DNA of 64,000 nucleotides. Source: Mercurialis annua (taxonomy: Eukaryota > Streptophyta > Magnoliopsida > Malpighiales > Euphorbiaceae). The stretch is from contig NC_065570.1 in the NCBI RefSeq assembly GCF_937616625.2, positions 40,865,665 through 40,929,664 of the forward strand. Reading direction: 5' to 3'. Shown one piece after another: positions 55,492 through 64,000 of the stretch (position 1 is its first letter; the number at the start of each line of letters is the position of its first letter). The notes below the pieces were generated by a model. The model was not told the DNA's origin and did no database searches. It worked only from the letters and a program-made list of their open reading frames with translations. Position numbers and translations under genes: made by a program.

Positions 55492-56935
55492 TGATAGGAG
55501 TAAAATACTCCTATCTTTAGGATGTCTTTTCGTATGCTTTTATGTGCTTTCACCCCACTTTTATATGGAATGGATTAGCTTATAGAGGGTGTTTATGTTT
55601 CAGGGAATCAAGAGCATTACGAAGAGTTTTGAAGCCGGAATAGCGGAAAATGAGCGGAAACGGAAGTCGAGCGCGAAAGGAGCTAAAGCCGGAAGCGAAA
55701 GAAATGAATCCCTCCCCTTCTGAAGAGGTGTCTCAATTCGAGACACCCCACTTATATGGGTGTCTCGAATTGAGACACAAAGATTCAAGAAACAGATTGC
55801 TTAGCAATCTGTGTCTCGAATCGAGACACACCTATAAGTTGCTTGTCTCGATTCGAGACAAGGGTTAACAGAATGCTCGAAATTTTCTTAGTTTCTTTCC
55901 CTATTGGGCCAAACATTCTAGATGGGTTGTATTTTTTATTCCCTATTTTGGGTAGTACTATATAAGAATACCTTATTTCCCTTTTTAGGGTTATGCACTA
56001 GATTTAGATTTGTAGCCCCCATTTCCTTTTACCATTCTCAGCCTTTTGAATTACACTAGTTCTTAGTGCTATTTTGAGTTTCATGTTATGAATTGAAGAT
56101 TATTATTATTAATAGAAGATTGTTGGTTTCTCATTATTGTTCTTCATTATCTCTTTTATGCTTGGATCTTCAATTATTGCAAGGTAATTAATCTCTAAAC
56201 TATGATTACTCCTAATGCTTACTTATTAGTTATTGCTATGATGTTTGTGATGAGTAGCTAAATCCTTAGTTTAGGGGTTGTTGATGAAGTTTGGTTGTGA
56301 TTAGTTGACTAGGGTTTGATTTGGGTATTAGGGTTTGTAGTGATTTGTATGCTTAATGCCTAGGATAGATTGATCTCCTAATCCTAGGTTAAGAGGGTAA
56401 TTAATTAGGCGAGAGTCACTTAATAACCCAGAATTAGCAAATCACTTAATTAGGGTTTAATCACGCGAGAGCGGTTTAGGGCTTAATCGGTTTTAGGTTA
56501 AACTTCGTGATTGGATTAAATTGGTATAATCGAAATCTAATTACGCGAGAGCGATTTAGATTTCAGGGTATTAATTTAATTGCAATTAGTTCTAATTGCG
56601 GACTCGAGAGAGCGGATTAGGCACTTTTGAAAACTTGACCCGAACTAATTACCAAATCAACCCCGGTTAGCTAGAACGTTTCAAATCGATTTAACAACCT
56701 CTAAACGCCTTTTACCTATTGTTTTATCCCTTTTATTAATTAATTGCTTTAGTTTTTAATTGCTTCAAGTGTTAATTTAACTAGTCTTAAATTCCGTAAT
56801 CATTACTATAATTCCAATTGATCGTTGCTTTCCGAATTGAATTTCCAAATACGTGTTCGCTCACTTTAAACCTCTTGTCTTCGTGGGATCGATTCCGTAT
56901 TTCCGGATTACTACAAGTTAGTATTTTTGCTAACA
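55492..56935 (+). repeat. 3' LTR of the Athila element
   Basis: 1444 bp, with five substitutions noticed relative to the 5' LTR (for example ACCCGGAA/ACCCAGAA, TTTCACT/TTTAACT and CTCTCGTC/CTCTTGTC). Followed by GGAAG, where copia RNase H resumes. Confidence 0.95.
55728..55861. repeat. Palindrome tetrad 4 (Athila 3' LTR)
   Basis: Copy of 45544-45677 at an offset of 10184 bp, with all four 19-nt units and the CAGATTGC/GCAATCTG hairpin unchanged. Confidence 0.93.
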
Positions 56936-57389
56936 GGAAGTCTATCTGATAGGAAGTCAACTTCTGGGAATTTTACATTTATTAGTGGAAATCTTGTTAC
57001 ATGGAGAAGTAAGAAGCAGAAAGTGGTGGCATTGTCAAGTGCTGAAGCTGAATTTCATGGGATGGAAAAAGGTCTGTGTGAGCTTCTTTGGCTCAGAAGA
57101 TTGTTAATAGAACTTGGTCTTACTCCTACATGCGAGATGAATTTGTTTTGTGATAGCAAGGATGCTATTGATATCTCACATAATCCAGTTTAACATGACC
57201 GAACAAAACATGTGGAGGTGGATCGTCATTTCATTAAACAAAATCTTGACGCCAAGGTAATTCGATTTCTATTTGACAAATCTAAAGACTAGCTAGCAGA
57301 TATACTCAAAAAGGTTGTCTGCAGCAAGAACTTCTACAGCTCACTTAACAAATTAAGCATTCGAGAATTGCACGCACTTTAAGGGGAAG
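56936..57389 (+). pseudogene. Copia RNase H, right half, and polypurine tract
   Basis: It resumes directly after the Athila duplication: DRKSTSGNFTFISGNLVTWRS, VVALSSAEAEFHGMEKGLCE, LFCDSKDAIDISHNPV, then after TAA (57191-57193) HVEVDRHFIKQ and the usual copia RNase H end with ADILxK wording. Stops at 57191 and near 57290 show decay. AAGGGGAAG (57381-57389) is the polypurine tract. Confidence 0.9.
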
Positions 57390-57600
57390 TGTTGACTTGA
57401 GTTGTTATTAGAGAAATTATTGGAGTAGATTTAGATTTCCAAATTAGTTACATTAGACTTCCTAATCTAAATGTATAAATCCCTTAATAAGGGTTAGTCT
57501 TTATTCTTGCCTAGAATCTTGTATAGCCATAAATAACTTTATTTGTTTTTATGGTATAAATATACCAGCAGCTCTGTACAAAAGAAATATACAAGAAAGG
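57390..57600 (+). repeat. Copia 3' LTR, left part
   Basis: Begins TGTTGACTTGAG right after the polypurine tract and includes a TATAAATATACC segment. It is interrupted by the solo LTR; the rest probably continues at 60075 and may end near AAACGTCA (about 60108). The end is uncertain because the 5' LTR is not available for comparison. Confidence 0.7.
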
Positions 57601-60069
57601 TGTCACGACCCAAATTATTGAGCCGTAACCGGCGCTAGGGAATGGGAGTGTTAGCTCCAAAACCCGTAGCAAGCCTAAAATGACTAAAACTTATTTGCAA
57701 ATAGTATAACATATACATAAACGGAAGCAAACATATATACAAGTATTAACACTCGATATTATGATATCCACGTGGGCTCTAGTTACTGTACCCTGTACAA
57801 ACTGGCCTCACGGGATTATATACATATCACCGACAACTGGTGTCGTGAACAAAACTTAACATACGTAGCCTACAAAAATATATAAACAAAGACAACAAGT
57901 AAAACATAACACCAAAATATACTGCTGTCAAGGCTACGACTCTGTCGACACAGGACCACTACTCCATCTCTACAAGAATCAAGGACTATACATGTACTGC
58001 TGACTTCCGGATCCCAAAAATGACCTCTAGCTAGGTCCATATACTAAGCACCTGAAAAGTTTAACAACAACACGGGTCAGACTATGCTGAGTGAGTTTGC
58101 AATTTACTAACTACGATATTATAAAATAACATCGCATTTCAAATAAAGCAATAATACGAAAATACATATAAGCAAGTATTTGATCCGTTCGAAACTAAAA
58201 GCCTGAAACTTAACACGACTTACGAATATTCAAATCAAACTGATCCAAACGGTCCGGCCCCGGGATAACTCAACCGTGTCAGCCGCGACCAACCTCTTAA
58301 TCCCAAATTGTGGGTCTCGGGATAACTCAACCGAGTTCAACCCACTAGATACGGGGCTCAGGTTACTTTAACTGAGTTCACTCTCGTATCCACATTCATA
58401 TTCCGACTTTCATAATCATGCTATGCATATATATATCAAATCGTTTCACATAGTCTAAACACACTAGACTGACGCAATACTGGTGATCACACAACCTATT
58501 GACACCCAATAGGTAGCTAGTTTCTTCGGATCGCATACTAGTTTCTCATACATAAAATTTAATGGAAACATAAAACATTTCAACAAATTATATATAATGG
58601 GATGCGTTTAGATAAATAACATATAAGATATAATATCAAATAGCTTTTATAGATAATACACGAAAGAAAAGTGAAACTCACTGTGACCGCTATCCAATCT
58701 ATGACGTGGTCGATATAATAATATGCTTGTACTAGTCCACGTCTGCCGACCTCATTGCTCGCTGACAGGTCTGATACATATTAATTAACGTCTGATAATT
58801 AAACATGAATTTTATCTTTATATGCGTAATACTTTTAAGTTCTAGGTTTAAGTTGATTAAATTCCATTTCTAACGTATTCACAAATTCGATGATGCTTAG
58901 TCGTACTCACGACTTATCGAACACCGCCTCTTGTATTGAAAGATTATATAATTTTCTTAACGTTTTCAAATATCATTAATTATCAAAAACGTCGAGCTTA
59001 CCTCAAAACTTTAATTTATCAGGGTCCTTAATTCATCCTTAGAGTCCAATGTTCGTAAATTTCGGAATCTAGGTAAAAAAGGGCAAAAAGCCCACTTTGG
59101 TCCTCTTGGACCCACTGTGCAGGCGCACACAAACACTGTGCATCCGCACAGATTGCTGTGCGGGCGCACAACTTGCACAAGGTGTGCCAGCATGGCTATG
59201 GGTTCGCACAGCGCGGCTCGCCACGCACAACCCCGGAAACGCCGTTTCCGGTCGCCTCGACGATTTCCGACACCCTCGACCTACTAAAGACATCATTTCG
59301 CACAAAACCCGCATCTCCGTTTCTGTCAAAACGTTAAAACAACCTTAAAAACGTCAAATTCGATATTAATACATTATCCTCACTAAAACAGCCCATACAA
59401 TTCAAATTTTCCACTTCTATAACTCGTTCTTACCTTGATTGGAAGGTTGAGATTGATAGAGCTTCCAATTCCGAAGAAATCGACGCAAAAATCACTCGAA
59501 ACGTACGTCGAACGGCAAAACGGCAAAGTTGATCATGAATTGGAATGATTTCTGGATTCTTCTCTAATCTTCTACTGATTCCTTTTCTTTCAAATGTGAT
59601 TTATATTTATAGCTTGGTAAATGTTTCATTTTAATCCCTTCTTTCTTTAACGATTACAATTCATCCTTTAAATTTTTCTTTTGTTCAATTTAGTCAATTG
59701 CTCAACTATTTAACACTTTAATCATTTTGTATACGTATTATTTATATCCAATAAATAATACGACACAAGAATTTATATTTTTCCGTCAAATGTTCATAAA
59801 TTTCAATTCTTGAGGCTTAATTGGTTAAATTACCACTTTAGTATCTAAACTTTATTTTGTGACCTTTCTCATCATTTTTCCTTTTTGTCCCAATTCCAAC
59901 TTTCAAACTAAGATATAATATTAAATTCCTTATAATAATTTTTCCGAAACCGACTTAATAAAGTTCTATTTATCTTAATTTATTAGGAATCTGTCTGATG
60001 CCGCCACTACAGCAACTCAAATCTTGACACGTGGTCCAATTAGGTTATTTATATTTATGGGGTATTACA
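57601..60069 (-). mobile_element. Solo LTR (2469 bp), Tekay-related
   Basis: On the plus strand it begins TGTCACGACCCAAATTATTG and ends TATGGGGTATTACA, the reverse of the Tekay LTR pattern TGTAATACCCC...GTGACA. AAAGG flanks it at 57596-57600 and 60070-60074. There is no internal region. The sequence has diverged clearly from the 32523 element but keeps blocks such as CCGGCGCTAGGGAATGGGAG. It contains its own palindrome array (59115-59170). Confidence 0.9.
59115..59258. repeat. Palindrome array and hairpin in the solo LTR
   Basis: TGTGCAGGCGCACA, CTGTGCATCCGCACAG and TGTGCGGGCGCACA within 59115-59170, looser GCACA units to 59215, then the hairpin CCGGAAACGCCGTTTCCGG (59233-59251). Order on the sense strand (hairpin, then palindromes) matches the Tekay LTR although the palindrome sequence is different. 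Confidence 0.75.
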
Positions 60070-60074
60070 AAAGG

Positions 60075-60630
60075 TTGAATTCTCTAAAGTTAATATAAGA
60101 AACGTCAAGGATATGAATTAAAGCTTTAGCTCTATTCTCATCCATGGACTCGATATGCTCTTCTACCCATTTTCCAAGAACCAAATCCAGCTCCAAAAAC
60201 CCTCTTTGTATGCTTCTGTACAACAATCTTTCTTACACAGAAAACAATAAAAGAATAAGAAACTCTCTATTTCATTGTTTTCAACGTTTCCCATTCCAAC
60301 GTTTCACTTTCAACATAGACTACATTCGTAAACTAAGTGTCTAATATAGAACATAGAAATGACAATCCACCTTTCAGTTTGAAGAATACTAATGCAATAG
60401 TTCAATACTAATCACCAAATAAAGGACAAAAAAAGAAGGAAACATTCTCTTCAAAACTTTATCGAGTTCATTAACCATAGTAGCTACAATAATAAAAATG
60501 AGAGGGATAGTAACACTGACAACTCCATAAGGTGCCAAAGGAGTCGAAGATAAGATGCCACAAATCAAGACAACATAATAAATGGTGCAAAAAGACCAAA
60601 ATGGATCTATAAACAGATAAACAAATACCT
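60075..60630. other. Copia LTR remainder, then unassigned DNA
   Basis: The first ~35 bp complete the copia LTR. The rest has no recognised gene; a 66-codon frame at 60144-60344 shows no family features. Confidence 0.35.
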
Positions 60631-61172
60631 AGTTTCTTTTGATAACTCGAGGTGCTCTCTTTGCGATGTGGTGGAGTCGCAAGAACATTTGTTCATTCAT
60701 TGTGTTTTTGCTAGAGGTTTATGGATTGATGTGCTTAAGAGACTGGAGATAACTTGGGTTTTTCCTAATTGCTTTGAAGATTTCATGATACAATGGCTGA
60801 ATGTAATTCCGAGGGGACCTTATTGGAACCTCTGGGAAATTTTATGGTGTTTAATGGTATGGGAAATTTGGAAAAGTCGAAATAGACGAGTCTTTCAGAA
60901 TGAAGCAATGGTGACAGAGAAGGTGATTTTTAACTGCTTTAATAAAGCAACTTTTCTTTTTAAGTGTTGTAATAGGAGTTTTTGCTACTCGAGTTTGGAT
61001 TTTTATAGAAATCCTTATTGTATTTTGTATCCGAATTGATGTTTCTTTTGAGCCGTCTACTATAGCCTAAGCCTCTAGTATGCCACTTTGTGTGTGCTAC
61101 TTCTTGTGCGAAAGTTATATGTGTCGGTTGTTGCCACTTCTTGTGGTTTAAACATATCTATTCATTAAAAAT
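60631..61172 (+). mobile_element. 5'-truncated LINE with target duplication
   Basis: A frame from about 60632 to 61039 encodes the end of a LINE reverse transcriptase protein: the zinc-binding region CSLCDVVESQEHLFIHC, then FARGLW and WEIWKSRNRRVFQN, characteristic of the zf-RVT tail. A 130-bp 3' UTR ends in ATTAAAAAT. AAATACCT occurs at 60623-60630 and 61173-61180, a plausible target duplication. Truncation at the 5' side is the rule for such copies. Confidence 0.8.
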
Positions 61173-62579
61173 AAATACCTTCACCCAACCATGCGTCTCT
61201 TTTATCAAGCAACAATCATAAGAATGTGTTTTGCTTGCATTTAGAAGCATACTTTTTTACGTTACTAAACATCAAGTAAGGAATTGCAATCAGCCATACA
61301 AAATTTCATGTCAAGTGAAAAGTGGGGAAAATTAAGACATGGTATTACAACACGACACAAGTATAGGAAATAATTACCTACATGGAAATATGGAATAGTA
61401 CAAAATTGAATGATTTTGGGATGGTCCCTTTTATATGCCATTGGATCAGGAAGTGACTGATAAGCCATTAGAGTTGTGGTGATTAATATGTTGCTGGCTA
61501 AATATTTGATAATTCTTTGCTTTGTAGCAACGGGATATAGGACAGAGCAATGATGTAAACCTATGTTTTCTTGAAGTTGCAAATGATAGAAGAATTTAAC
61601 ACCACAATGGAATGAGAGATGGAGATGGAGTACCTATTCAAGTATACCATCACTGACTGAAGTAGAATGCCATTGTTCACAGAGCATCTTTTAAATGCTG
61701 AAAGTGCATCAACAGCAGATGGCCGCACACAGCAAAGAGGCGAAAAACATGTACATACACAAAGATTAGAACAAACTAAAAGGACCTTGGCCAAGACATT
61801 AATTTACGATTAGAATTTAATAAAAGAAGCCTTGTATTGATAAGAATATTTATACCTTTTCCTTACAACCTTGTTGATTTAGGAAATTTCATATAAATGA
61901 AATACATAAAAACATACACAAAATTATAGCACTTCCATAGACTTATGCTGCAATTCCCAATGTCATCCAATCAACTGTGGCTCCAAAAGTATATCTTCTA
62001 AACCGTTTTAGCATCAACTTCTGCTACTCCACACACACATTTCAAATTAGAGTTTATCAAATCCCTTATATAACAGTCACAAAAGCTATTAAACAACATT
62101 TACCTGTCAATTCTACATCTTTCATTACCTGCTTGCATAAAGAAGAGATAAATTCCGCTCGTAGACCACAACCTCTTCTCCGTAGGTAGTCCCCCGACTT
62201 CAGATCAAAAACCTTGTATAAATGTTCTTATTAATACAAGGCATTAACAAACATCAACTCTGCAATTTAAGGCATATCATTAGAAACAGCTTCCGTACCG
62301 TTGCCATCGATGACAGGGGTAATCAAGGCGTTGGGCTGAGACTTGCATGTTTTGTGTGAGTCCATCGCAGTATCGACTAGATCACCATAAATCACCTTCG
62401 TCTATTTGAAGAAAGGTTTCGGTTGATAAAGGAAAATAAAATGTTGTCTCAGTGTTTACTCTTGGTGACGAAATTAGTAGCCATCTCTACAAAACCGCTG
62501 CTATCTTTACTAATAGGAAACCAGCGGCATCCGCCTCTATAATCTCGTTGGTGTATGTCCTTTTTCGTGTAGTGACATT
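61173..62579. other. No recognised gene
   Basis: Minus-strand frames at 61265-61582 and 61561-61794 have no recognised domain. A phrase in the second (VDALSAFKRCSVNNGILLQS, followed by a possible GT donor) could be an exon remnant, but I cannot assign it. Confidence 0.35.
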
Positions 62580-62803
62580 CGAGAAATTATTAGGTAGACT
62601 CGGTCTATCACGTCATCCGTGAACTAGCCTATCATATTATGACATGTCATTAAAATAGTGGTATTATCGTAATTTATTTATTATTTTTTTACACCTCTGA
62701 ATATTAATATTACGATAATGCTATTATTTTAATGACATGTCATAATTTGATAAGTTTAGTACACAGATGACGTGGTGGACCGAATCTACCTAATAATTTC
62801 TCG
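62580..62803. mobile_element. Palindromic MITE, ~224 bp
   Basis: CGAGAAATTATTAGGTAGAC on the left matches the right end in reverse complement for about 100 bp, through ATTATGACATGTCATTAAAAT. The two arms nearly meet, so the element is almost a single hairpin. Target duplications are not clear, so the superfamily is open. Confidence 0.75.
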
Positions 62804-63583
62804 CAATTATCGTTCTCATAACTTTCAAATTGTCGTTAAATATTGCGATAATTAACTTCGATAACAACCTTAACTTAGTGAGAGTTGGACTTCTTTCCTT
62901 GCAACTTCCCCATGAAAAAGGCACATGATAGCAAAAAGATCAAGCCTAATTTTTTTGAAAATTATTTATTTATTTTTTATATTTTAAAAGAAAAAATATG
63001 TTATATTTTTAAAAACACTAAAGTAACTAATTTATTTTAAAATTGAAAAATCATCAATGAAACAGGAAGTAGAAATTAAATGGACGAAAAATTATTACAT
63101 TTTTATTAATTTGACTATTCATCTTTTTTTTATTATTGTTTGGATATAATTAACTGTTAGTATTTATTAAATTAACATATTATACTATCAAAATTATTAT
63201 TTTTAGAAATAATTTAGCTAGTGTTATGGGTATAAAACATAATTTGTCAGTAAATATATAATTAAAAAATAAATTAAGAAGAATAAACAAATAAATTTGC
63301 ATGTTGTGAGATACATTCTTTGTAAGAAGAGTAGATTTAGTAATAAAATGGAGAACAATGAAACACACACAAAAAAAAAACGTAATAAAAAGAGTAGTCT
63401 TAGTTTTACTTTCTCCTTGTTTACTTAGGTCGGTAATTATAGTTACCGATAATCAGGTGTGTCGGTTGATTTAACTATCGATATCCTCAAAGAACAAGTA
63501 TGTAAAATTTTATCTTATAATGGATATAGATATGGATTGAGGATCACAATTTTATTCGGTTTTTAATTGGATAAAATATAGGG
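62804..63583. other. No recognised gene
   Basis: AT-rich DNA; nothing recognised. Confidence 0.4.
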
Positions 63584-63767
63584 TTAAATACATAAATCCC
63601 CTAAAATATACCTTTCCATTCATTTATACCTCACCATTTATTTTTATGCAAATATCTCTCAAATAAAAAAAGAAATTTTCAAGACTACCTCAAAACTTAA
63701 AATAGGCATATTTTTATTAAGAAAAAGACAATATTACCCTCATATACAATATACCTTTTGATTTGAC
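63584..63767. repeat. Repeat fragment related to 20170-20350
   Basis: GGGTTAAATACATAAATCCCCTAAAA, then TATGCAAATATCTCTCAA and CAATATTACCCTCATAT, in the same order as at 20174. It is cut at 63768 by an LTR element. Confidence 0.5.
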
Positions 63768-64000
63768 TGTCACGACCCAATCTCACGGGCCGAGACCGGC
63801 GCTAGGGAATGGGAGTGGTTGCTCCGAAACCCGTAACAAGCCTAAAAACGTAAAATAATTTTTTGCGAATGTAAACGTCATGCATGACAGACAATAACAC
63901 GTGTCATGCTGTACACACATGCCAGACATGCATATCCTCTGGCAATCTCAAACATCAAAACGCAGCAAACGTAAAACATTTAAAACCTTAAAACATTAAT
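63768..64000 (-). mobile_element. Partial Tekay-family LTR running off the window
   Basis: TGTCACGACCCAATCTCACG... is the reverse complement of the end of the 32523-42270 element's LTR, with matching CCGGCGCTAGGGAATGGGAG, CATGCATGAC and CTGGCA blocks. The outer boundary is at 63768; whether it is a solo LTR or part of a full element cannot be seen. Confidence 0.88.

Larger units (their letters stand above)
45308..56935 (+). mobile_element. Athila-type Ty3/gypsy element with internal RT deletion, very young
   Basis: LTRs of exactly 1444 bp each (45308-46751 and 55492-56935), TGATAGGAGT...GCTAACA, flanked by GGAAG (45303-45307 and 56936-56940). The primer site TGGCGCCGTTGCCGGGGAC is typical of Athila, and gag-protease, pol and the ATHILA ORF-1-type gene follow. 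The RT core has been deleted. I noticed only five LTR differences. The element carries four clusters of the palindrome GTGTCTCGAWTCGAGACAC (one per LTR and two internal). Its insertion cuts copia RNase H. Confidence 0.95.
42276..57389 (+). mobile_element. Decayed Ty1/copia element split by the Athila insertion (minimum extent)
   Basis: Copia order is preserved: gag zinc knuckle, protease, integrase remnants, RT, then RNase H that stops at 45307 and resumes at 56936 after the Athila element, and a polypurine tract AAGGGGAAG with a 3' LTR from 57390. The Tekay element inserted at 42270/42276, beside the gag zinc knuckle. Most of gag and the 5' LTR are not visible; sequence left of 32523 sharing AGATCTATCAAAGTT with 42316-42330 may belong to it. 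It is the oldest layer of the nest. Confidence 0.8.

Noticed and set aside
61265..61794. Minus-strand host gene
   Set aside because: Frames are short, the splice model is not supported and the family is unrecognised, so kept as unassigned.
62580..62803. Tc1/Mariner or PIF/Harbinger assignment of the palindromic MITE
   Set aside because: Neither a TA nor a TWA target duplication is clear at the ends, so no superfamily was assigned.

Overview
The window is nuclear DNA of a flowering plant, most likely a eudicot; the species cannot be named. The signs are spliced genes with GT..AG introns, a plant-type intronic box C/D snoRNA cluster, a kinesin-12 remnant, and a dense load of plant transposable elements (Ty3/gypsy Tat-like, Tekay/Del and Athila; Ty1/copia; Helitrons; Mutator-type elements with 9-bp target duplications; a LINE). 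I recognise only one intact host gene.

Layout. 1-7868: an AT-rich array of ATGATAA-type units, split by a young LTR element (732-7463, minus strand, target duplication ATTAT). That element encodes only gag-protease and carries a damaged, spliced antisense gene. 7869-10762: two Mutator-type elements. 12146-14320: a broken C-terminal fragment of a kinesin-12 gene (minus), with a solo LTR in its intron. 16023-17096: two head-to-tail Helitrons. 17988-20150: a fold-back element with an ATGATAA core and a nested Mutator MITE. 20351-22640: tandem repeats. 23774-29588: the CMSS1 homologue (six coding exons, plus strand). Its third intron holds eleven related C/D snoRNA copies that share one guide against 25S rRNA. 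A ribosome-assembly gene thus hosts rRNA-modification guides.

30072-32341: two more Mutator-type elements. About 32350-60110 is a nest built on a decayed Ty1/copia element (minimum extent; its 5' LTR is not visible). A Tekay chromovirus (32523-42270, duplication ACAAA) went in beside its gag zinc knuckle. A very young Athila element (45308-56935, duplication GGAAG) split its RNase H region. A Tekay-related solo LTR (57601-60069, duplication AAAGG) split its 3' LTR. 60631-61172 is a truncated LINE, 62580-62803 a palindromic MITE, and 63768-64000 the edge of another Tekay-family LTR on the minus strand.

Most unusual observations: (a) the snoRNA array in CMSS1; (b) tetrads of a 19-nt near-perfect palindrome, core TCTCGAWTCGAGA, placed in both Athila LTRs, in frame at the gag-pol junction and upstream of ORF2; (c) arrays of a different palindrome in Tekay LTRs, matched at the same LTR position by an unrelated palindrome in the diverged solo LTR; (d) the antisense spliced gene in the gag-protease element. 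Two of the three element copies that have both LTRs lack a reverse transcriptase core, so they must have moved with help in trans or lost it very recently.

All family calls were made by reading motifs by eye. No alignment, fold or database search was run.
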